From Brachypodium distachyon (taxonomy: Eukaryota > Streptophyta > Magnoliopsida > Poales > Poaceae): 64,000 nt of DNA. The translations under genes and the position numbers were made by a program. Below are positions 23,635-36,310 of this stretch, in pieces. Where the stretch lies: positions 18,807,501 to 18,871,500 of the forward strand of contig NC_016131.3 of the NCBI RefSeq assembly GCF_000005505.3, written 5' to 3'. The notes below the pieces were generated by a model. That model was given only the letters and a program-made list of their open reading frames with translations, had not been told where the DNA came from and did no database searches. The first letter of the stretch is position 1; every line of letters starts with the position of its first letter.

Positions 23635-25277
23635 TCAGTTCGTGGCGCCCATTTCCACCTTCTTCTCCTTGCCGTCGTCGGCGCCGTTGCTCCCCTGCTG
23701 CTTGTGCGTGGCCGTGTTGCCGAACAGCGCGCTCATGTCCTCCAGCGTGCGCCCGCGTGTCTCCGGGAGGTAGGTGAAGAAGAAGACCCAGGCGAGCGAG
23801 GCGATGCCTGCGAAGAGGAAGAAGGCGCCGCCGATGGTGATGGCCTTGGAGAGCGAGATGAATGTCATGGAGATGACCCCACTGGTCAGGCGGTTGGCCG
23901 CGACGCCGAGCGAGCAGCCCAGCGCGCGCACGTGCAGCGGGAAGATCTCGGAGCTGTAGACCCACGTGATGGGCCCGAGCCCGATGGAGAAGAAGGCCAC
24001 GTAGGCCAGGATGCAGAGGATGCAGAGCGCGATGGCCCACGGGATCTGCTCGTCCGGGTGCCGGCTGACCACGGTGAGCCCCGCGGCGAGGCCCACGAGC
24101 GACACGATCATGCCGCCCGTGCTGCTCAGCAGCAGCGGCCTCCTGCCGACGCGGTCCAGGAGGAAGGTGGCCACCAGGATGAAGACCGTCTTGGTGACCC
24201 CGACGGCGCAGGTGGTGCCCAGGAGCCTGTTCTCGTTGGTGATGCCGGCGCTCTTGAACACGCGCGGGCTGTAGAGCACCACGGCGTCGATGCCCGACGC
24301 CTGCTGGAAGAAGTGGATGCCGATCCCGGAGATGAGGATGTGCCGCATGGCCGAGGTCGGGGACAGGATGAGCTCCTTCCACACCCGCTTCTCCTCGCTG
24401 CCCCCTTTCTTGGGCACCTCCACGATGTCGCCGTCCAGGTCCTGGGGGATCCCCGCGGCGTCCTTGATGTCCGCCAGGCGCTCCGCGGCCTCCTCGGGGG
24501 TGTCCGAGGTCTTGGCCAGGACGACCTTGGCGTCGGCCAGGCGGCCCTTCATGACGAGCCACCGGGGCGACTCCGGCATGCCGAGCACCATGAACGCCAG
24601 CAGCACGGACGGGGCGGCCCCGATGCCGAGCATGACTCGCCAGCCGAGGCGGAGCGAGAGGCGTGAGAAGGCGTAGTTGGAGACGTAGCCCAGGAGGATG
24701 CCGAAGTTGATGAACACCTCGGGGAAGGAGGTGAGGAAGCCACGGGCGGAGGCCGGTGACACCTCGGCCGTGTACACGGGCGCGATCATGAGCGCGTAGC
24801 CCACGCCGATGCCGGCCACGAAGCGGCCGAACATGAGCATGAGGTAGTTGACGGAGAAGCCCATGACGAGGGCGCCCGCGAAGAAGATGACGGCGGCGAA
24901 GACGATGGTGTACCGCCGCCCGATCCAGTCGGACGTCCGCCCCGCCGCGAAGGAGCCGATGAGCGAGTACACGTTCAGGATGCCCATCAGGACCTCCACC
25001 TGCACGTCTGAGATCTGCAGGTCCTTCTTGATGAACAGAGAAGCCCCGCTCATCACACCGATGTCTGGAGAGCCCAATTAAACATCGTCGTGCACGCATG
25101 ATTAGCTAGTGCCCATGCAAACGTACCCAGATCATAGAGGCGAAGTGTGTTTAATTTGTGCTTACCGTAGCCGAGGAGGATGGAGGTCATGGAGGCGAGG
25201 ATGGCGCAGGCGAAGGCGAACCTCACGTTGCCCTTCTTCTTGGGCTGGCCGGCCTCTGTGAGCGCGTCGGAGGCCAT
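23635..25277 (-). CDS. polyol/monosaccharide transporter (PLT family), 513 aa, canonical
   Basis: Exon 1 is 25277-25166 and exon 2 is 25064-23635; the phase-1 intron (GTAAGC to CCAG) interrupts GYDIGV as in the other copies. The sequence has RTSDWIGRR, ASARGFLTSFPEVF, PESPRW at 201-206, DRVGRRPLLL, PETRG near the C-terminus and a charged tail ending GATN. Unlike its two intact neighbours it keeps QQASGID at 291-297 and Trp405 in TM10, so it is the copy most likely to retain the ancestral substrate range. It faces the two plus-strand PLT genes tail-to-tail, which implies an inversion or an inverted duplication in the history of the cluster. A TATA box lies at 25403-25412. It is expected to be a plasma-membrane H+ symporter. 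Confidence 0.95.
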
Positions 25278-25402
25278 CGTCGACGCCTCAGTCGTTCCTA
25301 GCTTGCCCGAGGACTGTGCAAACGAGGCTTCGCTTTAGTGTATGCTCGCGAGCTCGTTCGTTTGTACTATGTGGCAGCGAAGTGTTGCATTGCAGGGGAC
25401 GC

Positions 25403-25412
25403 ATTTATAGAC
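25403..25412 (-). promoter_or_regulatory. TATA box of minus-strand PLT gene
   Basis: The minus strand reads GTCTATAAATGCG about 125 bases upstream of the ATG at 25277. Confidence 0.6.
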
Positions 25413-26036
25413 ACAGGATCCATGACAGCAGGGGGGCCTTGACTTCCACAGTACGTACAAGTAGAGAAGGAGCTGGAAACAGTATATGTGGACACGAGCC
25501 ATTTGAAACAGCTTCATCATCCTGCCGTCGAATAGTCACCGGCGGTGTAGCTATCTCTCGTGTAATACTTAACACTACTTCCAATTTTATAGCAACATAT
25601 GGCGTATTAGAATATGTTAAGAGAAAGATTTGATTAAGAATTATCCTACTGCTATTTTAATTTGTACTACTACTATATGATATATTAGTAAACACTCTTA
25701 CAGATGATCTACTTATACAAATTCCATAGCAATACCCCACATAATTTTTTTTGAAGTCTTGTCTTTTTAATTGCTTTTATATTATGGAAATGAGGTGGTA
25801 AAATATATAGGCACGTCTGCTTTGCTGCCATAGTCCCATTGGCGATGACAAATCTACCACACGAGGACACGACTGCTGCTTGGTCCTCGCGTCGTTGGAC
25901 CGGCGTCTCTGGAGCAATTGGGCTTTGGACTTGATTATCAGCTCGCTCGATCCCGTCACCGGTATCGCTGAAAAAAACTCAACGTCTCTTTTCGACAAGC
26001 TGAATTAGGTGGAAGTGCAAATAAAAAATAATCGAC

Positions 26037-26140
26037 GTCTCGTGCCATGTGGGTGGATCAATTGGTCGATTTGCGCGCTTTCTCATCCTTCTCATCGATC
26101 CTAGTCCCGGAGGGAATACTCTACCCACGTGGCACGAGAC
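26037..26140. repeat. inverted repeat, 18-bp arms
   Basis: GTCTCGTGCCATGTGGGT at 26037-26054 pairs with 26123-26140, with one mismatch, across a 68-base loop. It may be a small MITE or a foldback remnant. A second inverted pair (GGCATTGGCGGAA near 26259 and its complement near 26340) lies just beyond. Confidence 0.65.
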
Positions 26141-27482
26141 TTTGATAAAAAGTGCATGGTAGTACAACGAGATTTTTTTGCCGCGCTGGCCCCGGCTAAC
26201 TTTTTTGACAAATTTGACACTTTTCAAAACGAAATTGCAAAAGTAACCTGTCGGAAGGCATTGGCGGAAGAGTAGCAAAAGCGTTTTTCGAATCAAATGC
26301 ACAAATGCACAAACACTGCACGTGTACCGCTACAGTGCATTCCGCTAATGCCATTGACGGGAAGTCCACATGCTTCTTTTTTGCTTTCCGTTAGGCTAGT
26401 TTTGTCAATAGTTTTCAGAGGAAACCAGTATTGACAAAAACGTTGGCCCGAGCATGCATGAATATTCTCATTGCTACCCTTGCTTAGAGTGCTACTAATT
26501 GGACATGTGTTTTTTCCTCAAAAAAATAAAAAAAATGGACATGTGTTTTGGACATCGGCATTTTTCTGATAGGAGTACATGATTTGGGCTATTAATTGGA
26601 CTTGTGCTTTTGACATCGACATGACAGCAGTACAGAGCTTTTTTCAGTCTATGTTCACGTATATATCGTCCAAAAGTAATTGCAATCATCGTTTTCGTAC
26701 AACTCATCTAAAACTTCTACTCCCTCCGTATGCATGGTAAAAAGCATGCTCTCAATTTTGATGATTAACTAGCACAGTATCTATACTTTGCTATGGAATC
26801 ATCCAGAAAAACGAATCTGCATGTATGGAAATAGCAGCACAGTTGTTAGACTATTAATTAACCAATGCCATTAAAAGTATGACGTGCACTTTGATAGATT
26901 TAAACTAAGAACCATGAAGATTGGAGAGCAGAGGCAACATGACAAAATCGGGGGAGGAGTGTTATAGTTTGCTTCTCTAACTTGCTGTTTTGCAAGTCCT
27001 ACTTCTTAGGGATGTGAATAAAAAGAAATGAACAGACCATCACCAACCCCAAACTTCATAAGTAGACAAGATTGCACCTAACACGACTGCCAAAGAAGAA
27101 TGGATCGCATGACAACCACGCCCAATCAGGTGCTGCTCACGGTCATTGGACAAGATTAAGTGTAAGGCTCCCGATAATGCGTGTCATCTGTTGCCTTGAC
27201 TACGTGTGCTCTTAGTTCGTCGCGGAGTTTCTGAATGCACGGCAACAACAGTCCAATTCGATATTTCATCATGTCGGCCATATGCCTATTGCAGCAGTAG
27301 TCCTTATATTAGGTACAAAATTGCAGCTTGCAGCCTGTAATTTGTACTAAGTGTTTTGGAGGTAATCTGGACACAATTATAACCTCGACCTACTGACATG
27401 TGCATTTTGTACCAAGTATTTTGGAGGTAATTCGTCATTTGGATGTTATTTCACCCTTATTTGTGCGAAATTTATCTTGCCT

Positions 27483-27600
27483 TTTTTCCCGAAAAGGAGG
27501 GCAATCCCCCCGGCCTCTGCATCAATCGATGCACACATCCATTATATTATTAAAGTCGCAAGTAGCGTTTAGATCTCAATTATTACAACTTAGATCTTGC
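27483..27600 (-). mobile_element. LINE-like 3' end fragment
   Basis: A T-rich start is followed by AAGGAGGGCAATCC and CCTCTGCATCAATCGATGCA. The same palindromic GCATCGATTGATGC next to a poly-A tail occurs on plus at 53265-53325. It is interpreted as the 3' UTR of a LINE in minus orientation. Confidence 0.45.
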
Positions 27601-30394
27601 CTTTTGTTGTTGCCCCATTTGCCGCGCTGGAGTTCTGGGGAGACGACTTTTGACCCAGAGAAGAATATAATTTGGTGTTGTTTCGTGAAGGACAAAAATT
27701 AGATTTTTTTTTTATAATCTATCATCATGTGCACGAAGAGATCAGGAGGCAGAAAGGCATCACATGTGCGAGGTCCATGGGCCCTACGTCCCCCACTCGT
27801 CCTGGCGAAGGGATATGCCACTTGTGTGAGTGGGACCCCTGGGAGCACCCTTTTAAGGCCGACGCCCTAATTTTCGTGAAAATTTTGGGAGTGGTAGCAC
27901 AATAGCAGCCTTCTCTTTCTTCGGGAGAGGGTAGATTCCGCCTCTCCGCTTGGGGAAAATCCTGCAATCGTGGGTAGATTCATCGTCGTCACCATCTTCA
28001 TCTTCATCGACGATAACACCATCACCATCTCCATATTCATCCTCAACTTCAGCAGCTGAAAAGATCTTCAAAACTTTCAATCTTATCCATTAAATCTCAA
28101 ATAAATGGACGAGATGAAAAGTGAAACATCTAATGACTTAAAGTTATTTTATGAAACCCCCACGATGATTACAAGCTGCACCCTTTTTCTGATCAGATAA
28201 AAAGTGAAATCTCTAATCACTTAAATGCATTTACGGAAACGAATCCACAGGGAATATAAGCTGCATATATTATCTGATCAGTTTATTTGTCATTTAGTTG
28301 GCCGTAGAATAGGAAGTTTAAAAGTTCATTACATATAAAATTTTCACCTAATGTGACATATATGATATATCGCATCCATACACTGTCTAATCCGCTCGCG
28401 GGCTGTCCTGATCTTGTGTACCCTTGCATGGTTCCCTCGTGGCATAATTGAAGCACACTAAGATCATTGCGAGCTCGGCTGTCAAGAAAGAAAGAAAGAA
28501 AGATCATTTCGAACTCCTGTAGACTTTTCTGAGTATTATCTTATAAATGATTAGGGAATCTTTGAAATCGTGTGTAAATTAATAATTGTCATGTGTGCCA
28601 GCACCGAGTCAACCGAACTATCTTTTTTCCTGCTTCACCAAACACACGTGGATGCTTTAGGGTGGGTTCATCTCATTATAGTCTAATCGACGACTAGTTT
28701 AGCTGGCGGATTCGCTGAATTTTCAAAAGTTTAATAGTTGGGCCAGCCCGCTGCGGATTGTATATTAGTACTCCAGTAATCTGGAGTCATGAACGATCCG
28801 TTGTGTGAATCGTCAGATTCGTCAAACCCTGACGTAGAGCGAATGGGAGATCGACGCACCGACCGTCCCCATCCGTACACGTCAACAGCAGTGATATTTC
28901 GCTGCTGTTTCTTTTTTCCTTCTTCCTTACGTGACCGGTTAATGTATACGGTGTGAGTTAACGTGGACACTTGTGCTCCCGAATCTTGTGGAAATCTTTT
29001 CGCAAAAAAAAAAAAGAATCTCGAGGAAATCGACTGTGACTAGCTAGCTAGGTGAGAATTGTCGTGCCCAGCCGTGCAATTCTTTTTTCTTCCGATGAAA
29101 CATCCTCGGTAGTTTACCAACGAAGATGTTAACATTTTGGACCGGTCGCGCCTAGGGGCCGTACGTAGCGGGCACACATTTCTTGTTGCAGAGAGGTCGG
29201 CCACCGTTACGTACGTATGAGGCGATTGCAATCAGTATATAATCCGCGGTGTCGGGGCATATGATCCGATTCCGCCAGAAGATCAATGCTTTCATGTATA
29301 CTACGAGTACCAGCAAGAACTCGGTATATGCAAGCCAGACATATCGTTCGATTCGGCATGGCAGTCTTTTGGCGTCTTGCCCTGCTGCCGAGGGAGGGAT
29401 CTCGGTATATCACGGCAAGCAAGTAGTGGTACAAAGAAAAATGGGGCGCAAGAACTGCCCATCCACGGCTCATCTGGTCGCCATCACGCGCCTAGACTTT
29501 CCGCGCGATCTTCTATGCAAGGCTCCTTCCTCTAAAGCCTAGCCACCGCGGGTCTCTGTCTATCCGACGTGATCCGCGCCCGCTAGCTGCTGCGTTTCTC
29601 TCATGGCTCCTTCATCTTACGGGATTTCGTTCAGAGACTTTGACTTTGACCCCGGCCGATCGATCACGGGCGGCGACCAGCGCGCCCAGGCTAGTACACC
29701 AAGGGCGGCCGGCCGGGCCGGGTCCCTGTCTCCGCGCTGCGGCGTCCATCTCTTTGACCGACTGCTCCGAATCATGGCGATTTGGAATTTTGGCGGATGT
29801 ACGTACCGGACGGGGACCCTCTGCGGCCCATGAGTTGCCAGTTTAGTGAACTGTAGTACAGCGGCCTGCTGGTCGACTGCGAGCCTCGTCTGGCTGGCGT
29901 GCTCTGACCGTGGACTGCGGATTCAACGAGGTATCCACGCGGCCGCGGGTGTGGGTCGACGTGGAGCACCGTTGGTGCGGTACTCTGAATATCTTGAAGG
30001 ATAATAAAAAGCCTCCGCACGTTTGAGGCGAATTACGACGCCAAGTGAATATAATATGATCGCTTCAGCATAATGCGATCACGATAAGTCCATGCACAGC
30101 ATGGCCGCTCTGGTGCCGTACGCATCATCGGACACTTCGCCGTGACAAAGATTTTACATGTGTGGAAAACGAACCGTGCATTGGCTACAATTGGCGGCAG
30201 CCCTGCATGGGAGCGCATGGAAATTGCCCCGTCGGCATAGGTAAAAGAAATGATTCCCGTGCTAGTACTTTACATCATGGAAAGGATGCATTAACTAATT
30301 CCCGTTCGTGTTACTTTCCGGTGCACAGTAATTTCTCCTCTGATTTTTAAGGGAGTACTTTAGAATTTTGCTTGGTACTTTTTGAATATTAATA

Positions 30395-30506
30395 CTTCCT
30401 TCGACCCCTATTACTTGTCTCAAATTTGCTCAAATATGGATGTATCTATGTTTACAAGTGTCTAAATACATGTAATATTTCGACAAGTAATTCCGGTCGG
30501 AGGGAG
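30395..30506. mobile_element. Stowaway MITE, 112 bp, TA target duplication
   Basis: Termini CTTCCTTCGACC and GGTCGGAGGGAG are inverted repeats, flanked by TA at 30393-30394 and 30507-30508. The interior matches the copies at 46447 and 60667. Confidence 0.85.
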
Positions 30507-30508
30507 TA

Positions 30509-30840
30509 CATCTGTTTTTAAATATAAAAAGTCATAATTTTGTGCTAAGTCAAAAATAGTTTGATCAAGTTTATGAAAAAATTTCTAACATCTACAATAT
30601 TAAAAAAGTATAAAACTTAGTACGGAGTACATTTGTTGTAAGTCAAATTTCTTCAAGTTTGACCAAGTTTATGGAAAAATCTATAAACACTGAGAACTTC
30701 GAATTAGTTTTTTGTTAACTCTACCATTATATATTTTCATAGTACACTTGAAGATGTTTCTACAAATTTGGTCAAACTCGAAGATGTTTGACTTAAGAGA
30801 AAAACTACAACTTCTCATATTCAGGAACATATTGGGAGTA
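30509..30840. repeat. decayed MITE-like sequence
   Basis: Repeated TTTGACCAAGTTTATG/GGTCAAACTCGAAG words and partial inverted symmetry suggest an old longer Stowaway-type element. The ends are not clear. Confidence 0.4.
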
Positions 30841-30904
30841 GTAGATTTTTCTATAAACTTGTTTTTTTACTTAAAACAAAGTTATGACTTCTTATATTTA
30901 ACAA

Positions 30905-30942
30905 AAAAACACAGTACAAACGCAGACGCTCACAACACGTCA
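30905..30942 (-). mobile_element. SINE 3' fragment
   Basis: ACAGTACAAACGCAGACGCTC matches the tail end of the SINE at 22215-22454 and the fragment at 50583. Confidence 0.6.
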
Positions 30943-33296
30943 CTGGTGGTCCATGGACCAGCCTGGGATTTTAAATATGGTCCATATACTTTTGTCTATT
31001 CAACCTAAAAAAGGGAAAAAAAACCATATAGGCCCAGATGAACAACGTCAAGTCCAAACCCGTATCCTCGTGGGCCTTGTTTGCCTTTTCTTTACATGAG
31101 TTTGGCACTCTCGCCTCTCGCCTAATGATTACACACAGGAATCAACAACCGCTGGTGCAGTTTATATTCATTTCTTTTGCACAGATGGTTGCGATTTATA
31201 GTTAGGGTAAAACATTTTACTCAATGGACCACACTGACTCAAAATCCTAGATCTGCCATTGCAACACGTGCGCATAAGTTATGTCAGATATGTCCTGTGT
31301 TTTAAGATCCAGAATCAACTATGGAGAGTGGAGTGTAGGGATGATGTTCAGATACTAATCCAACGATTCTGATACTCTCAAATGAGATTTAAGCATTTTA
31401 CTTAAAATCAAGAGCGTGAGATATACCCACGCCATGTATTTAATAGCCGATGTGTACTGTCCTAAGTCAACGGTGTCAACTGAGATAGCATTTGGAACGT
31501 ACTCCTACATCTCACGTGTGGATTGACCGAGATGTGCATGTATGCGGCGCGAATGTGAACGTACGGAAGACCGGGGCGATAACACAACACATCGCCATCT
31601 AGCCATCAGAATTAAGTCAGTGAGCCAACATTTCTTCCTGCTTGGAGCCCCGTGCATCCAAGAAGAAAACAACCGTGGATCGAGCTGCATGTAAGTAAGT
31701 ACGCACGGTCAATTCTCAAGGTTATACCGTAACGGCGAGACCACGTCGTCACTTTTTGTGCGCGATCCCTTTCTGGCTACGCCTTAATTTGGGAATTGAA
31801 AGCTGGAACACTGAAGTTGAACCAAGTCCAGACTCCAGACAGCCAATAGCGGTTCTGATGTAACCGGCACAAGTCTAGCGCTAGTAACCGTGGCGACTGC
31901 CGACTGAAGGTGCATCGGGGTCCCAGAAAGGAACTGGACGGGATGGCCAGGACCAAGCGGCTGACGAGTCCAAACTCCAAAAAGACGATCGTAAGATTCC
32001 GAGCCGAAACTACCAAATAGTTCCCCCCCCCCCCCCCCCTTCAATTTCTTGCTTTGAAAACGATATTAATATTCGTAGTTTTGGCCCATCGCTGATCACA
32101 GCAGTATGGCCGCGCGCTAGTCAACTGCACGTGCTAGTACACAGTATTGCCTCGGTGTTCAGTTGGTTTCCCACGAGGGAGTCGATGGTTGAGACCTCCC
32201 AGTGGTTACTCCAAATTCTTATAGCTTGTCAAATTAAATGCGTGTGGGAACAGAAATTCTATTGTGATATGGACGGTTTTTTTTATGGTGTACTCAAGTA
32301 TCTACTAACATGACAACATCATTTTTACGTGGAAAGTCTGAACATTTTGTATATTAGTGGCAGTTGTTTTAGAACTCATTCTAAAATGATTTAAAAGCCG
32401 ACATTCTCCTATACATAAAAAATGTCGTCCACTTAATACAAAATTTATACTAATTTAATACAAAATGTGTGATATTTTTTATGAATCGCAGGGAGTAGAA
32501 AACAACCAGGTATCCTATATCGTCTTTTAGCTAGGGGGTACCCATGATTTCTATTTTTAAAAACCATTGCAGTTCAGTACTCCCAAGATAACAAGAACGT
32601 AGAAAACAAAACACAAAATTAAGGCCAGTTGAGTTTAGCAGCCACAACAAAAGCGACCGTAGGCAATACATTCTATCAAATCCCGAGAAGATTCAGCATG
32701 GAATTCATTCATTAGTCTGTTTGATTACGTGAGTACTTTGATACCGACTGAATGTCTGAATCTTAGTCGCGTTCGAGGACTAACTGGCGTTTCTTGATGT
32801 TTCTTCCGGGACAGGTACGACCGCTTAGACCCCATGGCATGCATGTCACCGTTTGTTTAGCGGCTGCTTATTATGTTACTCATATGGTTCCAAGATGTCC
32901 CTAATGCAAAGGCTGCTGAAATTTTGGGACAGCTGGTCCACCGACGAATCAAATGACTAGTGTATCAGCTATCTGAAAGAGCAATCGAGCATTTGTTGGA
33001 TCATCTGAAGAAGTGAAGAAGAAGGATCAATTTCTTAAACCGAATGGAGCCAGACACTGAAACCTACCAACAGTTTACAACCGAAAAACTGTACAGAACA
33101 GGGTAGAGCCGACAACTGATGACTTCATAGCTGATCTATCTACGAAGTCCCGCTCCAGCAATGGAAAATTGGAGTAGTAGAGGGAGATGAAAACAAAATA
33201 ACAACCTGAACTCCGCAGCGCCGGTCGGTCGAAGTATAAGTTCTTCATTATCTGTCTGACTGGATTGTTCTTCACCGGATGCATAAGTTATAAAAA
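30943..33296. other. intergenic, no gene seen
   Basis: Only chance ORFs are present. A pure C run lies at about 32022-32039. The stretch 32649-32757 has a second copy at 37841-37953, listed separately. Confidence 0.4.
32649..32757 (+). repeat. dispersed duplicate, copy 1
   Basis: About 110 bases from AAAGCGACCGTAGGCAATAC to GACTGAATGTC recur with several small changes at 37841-37953 in the same orientation. The nature of the unit is unknown. Confidence 0.75.
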
Positions 33297-35968
33297 CTAG
33301 ATGATACCCCGCGCGTTGCAGCGGAAAATTTTTATGTCAAAAAAAAAGTTACAAAATCAAAGTGATCATGTTTTAATTTATATAGGATGTTCATTTACCT
33401 CTGATGAGTGGGAACAAAGAAAAACGATGTTGGCATTGAAATAGGATGCCATGCCGTTTGAGCTGTATACCATGAATTAGAAAACAATGTATTTTTCTGG
33501 AAGATGAGAATATCCAAGCCATACAAAGTACGAACAACATCGCCCACTATTTTTTGCACTTAATCAAGTATCGACCATCGAAGCCTGAATCAGTTGGAGG
33601 GAAAAAAGCAAGCTCGCTCGGTTCTTCAGGAAACAAACTATTGAAGCCAAGGATCGTAAATTCACTACCTATATAGTATGAACTAACATTGCCTTGATCT
33701 GAAACAATATTACCTGAAATGGGGAATCACATACGACAATTAGCTTATAGCAATAGTATCTTAAACACACGAACACATAAAAACACGATTCGTGAAAACT
33801 ATGGCTAATTCGAAACATGTATGGACCATGGAACAATTTAAGTGAAACAAACATTCTTAAATTTTTGACAAAATATTGTGCAAAGAGAGAAAACAGTCCA
33901 AATCTTGCACTTGATTATTACCAAAACGCCTACATGACAGATGAGGACAACAAGGATAAGTTAAATAGATAAAATTGGAAGACTACATCCATACGTACTA
34001 CTCATTGCAATTGGTGTGATCAAAACCCATAATGTCATTTAGACACGCAAGAGTCCTAGAAGCAATCATGGGTGATGTGCAGGACATCAGTACATCACGT
34101 ATCCAGCAGAGTAACAGAAGAAACAGTTTATTATAAATTAAGAGTTCACCGTTGTTATAGAACTCTGAATATTTTGAAGGACGATTGAACTACACATTTG
34201 AGTTGTGGGTTCTAATACTATTTTGTTCCAAGCAACGTAATGAAGGGTATCAAACACAGTTCTCTAACAGGGAAGCAAATGATACGTGCATGTGCTGAAC
34301 CATTGCAAATAGTAAAGTTCAAGTTTCGGTAACAGATGCAACCATGTAATCTGATTCAGATTAGGCGCCAGATGTGGAGCTTTTGTCCCGGACAGGAGCT
34401 GAGGAGCAGAAGAATCAATAAAGCGCCTATAAGCCACTACTCGTCGAGCACCTTGGAGCGGAGCCTGAAAGAGTAAACAGACTAAAAACATAAAATTGTG
34501 GATGGAGGATGTGGAGAAGGCTTAGGAGAGGGACGCAGACGCCATCATGGATACGGCCGATCTCGATGGAGCATGGAGCAGAACAAGGCCTTTATAAAGG
34601 AGAAGACGACGGTTTGCTCCCTCCATTAAATTGTTCCCCATTGAACACGGAGAGGGACTGGCCAGGAATGGACTCTAGTGTTGCTATCAAGTGAAATTAG
34701 GAGAGGGCTTTGAGAGATTAGGGGAAAGGGCTCGAAATGACGTGATCGGAAGTTGGTTTTATACCCGTGGAGAGAGATGAGAGTTGGACAGCGACGGCCG
34801 GCATTCGGACGCTTCAGTTGCAAATGGGGATCGAAGAGAGGGGACAGATGATTGGTGGTCTGAATCGATTTGTGGAGCGACGGGAATTTATTCTCCGGTG
34901 TCTATTTTGCAAAAAACCATGGGTTTAATGGAATTCGAGGCGATGTCCAATTCATGGCTGCACTGGGGGTGCGATCTGAAACTAGGACTTTTTTTTCTTT
35001 CTGAGAGCAACGATCTGGCTTTATTGATTCAAGAGACAAAGTACAAAAGAGCGATACACAAACGAACACAAATAACAAAGATACTCAACAAAACTAAAAA
35101 CTTCATTGTAGTCCTTCGAAGTAAACTTCTCTTGATCCATCATTCGCATCGTGATACTTCTCCACGTATTCATTGACAAAATTGCAGAATATCATGCTTG
35201 CACAAGCTGAACTAACCTCAGAGGTTTTGAAAAGCCGCATGAGCCGCCCACCACAAACAGTGAGTATCTAAGATCATTGAATGCACCATGACCGGGATAA
35301 TACCCTTTGCAAGACAAACTGTAAAACCGCTTCTCCGTCGATGAATCCACAAGGAAAAAGACCAGCAATCCGAAAAGACGTGTCGTGAGAACCACTGACT
35401 CTATGACATAGGTTGCAATGCCTACACCAGGACGATGAAGGAGCCAGAACACCAATCTTCTAAACGACAGCGTCTCCATCGCCAAGACACCACCGAGAAG
35501 CACACAAAAACCTAACCAAAAAAAGGTAGCAAAACTTAATGCCAGACGTTGATCCGTGGTTCCTCTCGTCTCTTAAGGCCAGATCGGCCATGAGAGACGA
35601 AGGGAACCGCTAGAGATTGAAATTTCTTCGAAGAGGACGGCGGCTGGGGTTTCTCTTAGGAACCGTAACACAAAGATTCAAGATTTTTTTTTCCGAACAT
35701 TTGAAACTAGGACCTAGGAGGAAGACAAAGTCTAGGCGACACTCCGCTGGGAATGGGCCAGGAAAGAGTTCGGCTGAGTGAGAGATGGGCCACCCTAGGA
35801 GAGAAGAAAAGAGCCCATAACGCTGGCGAAGCCCATATAGAGCTGGAGGGCTCGCGTGCGATGGTACCATTGCATCGGGACAAACGTACGCTGGGAAATC
35901 TGATAACGTGGCAGCAGGAGAAGCCATGAAAATCAGGTAGTGGGAGGCTCCTATTTACATATAGAAGA
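33297..35968 (-). mobile_element. non-autonomous Helitron, about 2.67 kb
   Basis: The minus-strand 3' end reads CCGC-loop-GCGG hairpin, GGTATCAT, then CTAG followed by T, which is the Helitron terminus with insertion between A and T. The right end reads on minus A then TCTTCTATATGTAAATAGG, a TC 5' end typical of plant Helitrons. No Rep/helicase gene is seen. It carries a LINE 3' fragment at 34988-35560 and otherwise only short ORFs. The 5' boundary is less certain than the 3' boundary. Confidence 0.7.
34988..35560 (-). mobile_element. LINE 3' fragment inside Helitron
   Basis: Read on minus, the sequence ends AATCAATAAAGCCAGATCG and a poly-A run (T-run at about 34990-34998 on plus), the form of a LINE 3' UTR. 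Upstream is a 103-codon open frame (35503-35192) with no domain that can be recognised. Confidence 0.5.
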
Positions 35969-36074
35969 TTACTAACAGATGAAACTAAAAAGAAGTAATA
36001 AATGCATTCTTTCAGTGGCTTAATCTGTTGATTTTGGACAATTGTCCACACCCTACATGGCTGCGCCATCTAGA

Positions 36075-36310
36075 ACATACTCTCTCTTTTTCTAAATATA
36101 GGATGTTCTAGTTTTGTCTTAAATCGAACTTTCTTAATGTTTGCTCAAATTTATAAAAAAATGCATCAACATTTGTAACACCGAATTATTTTTAATAAAT
36201 CTGTGACGATTTATCTTCGTAGTATACTTATTTCATGTTGTACATGTTAATATATTTTTCTATAAACTTTATAAAACTTATAAAATTTGACTTAAAACGG
36301 AGTTAGTATG
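36075..36310. mobile_element. decayed long Stowaway-like MITE
   Basis: It starts CTCTCTCTTTTTCTAAATATAGG and ends ACTTAAAACGGAGTTAG. The interior (CAAATTTATAAAAAAATG, TATAAACTTTATAAAAC) matches the widespread MITE type with broken termini. Confidence 0.5.

Larger units (their letters stand above)
25413..30392. other. intergenic, no intact gene
   Basis: AT-rich sequence with short chance ORFs on both strands. It holds the inverted repeats near 26037-26352 and a LINE-like 3' end at 27483-27600, listed separately. A short GAAA microsatellite lies near 28485-28501. No other feature was recognised. Confidence 0.45.

Noticed and set aside
23411..25099. 562-codon minus frame overlapping the PLT gene at 23635
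   Set aside because: It is out of frame with the conserved transporter and is Arg/His/Gly-rich. The 480-codon frame with MFS motifs is the real one.
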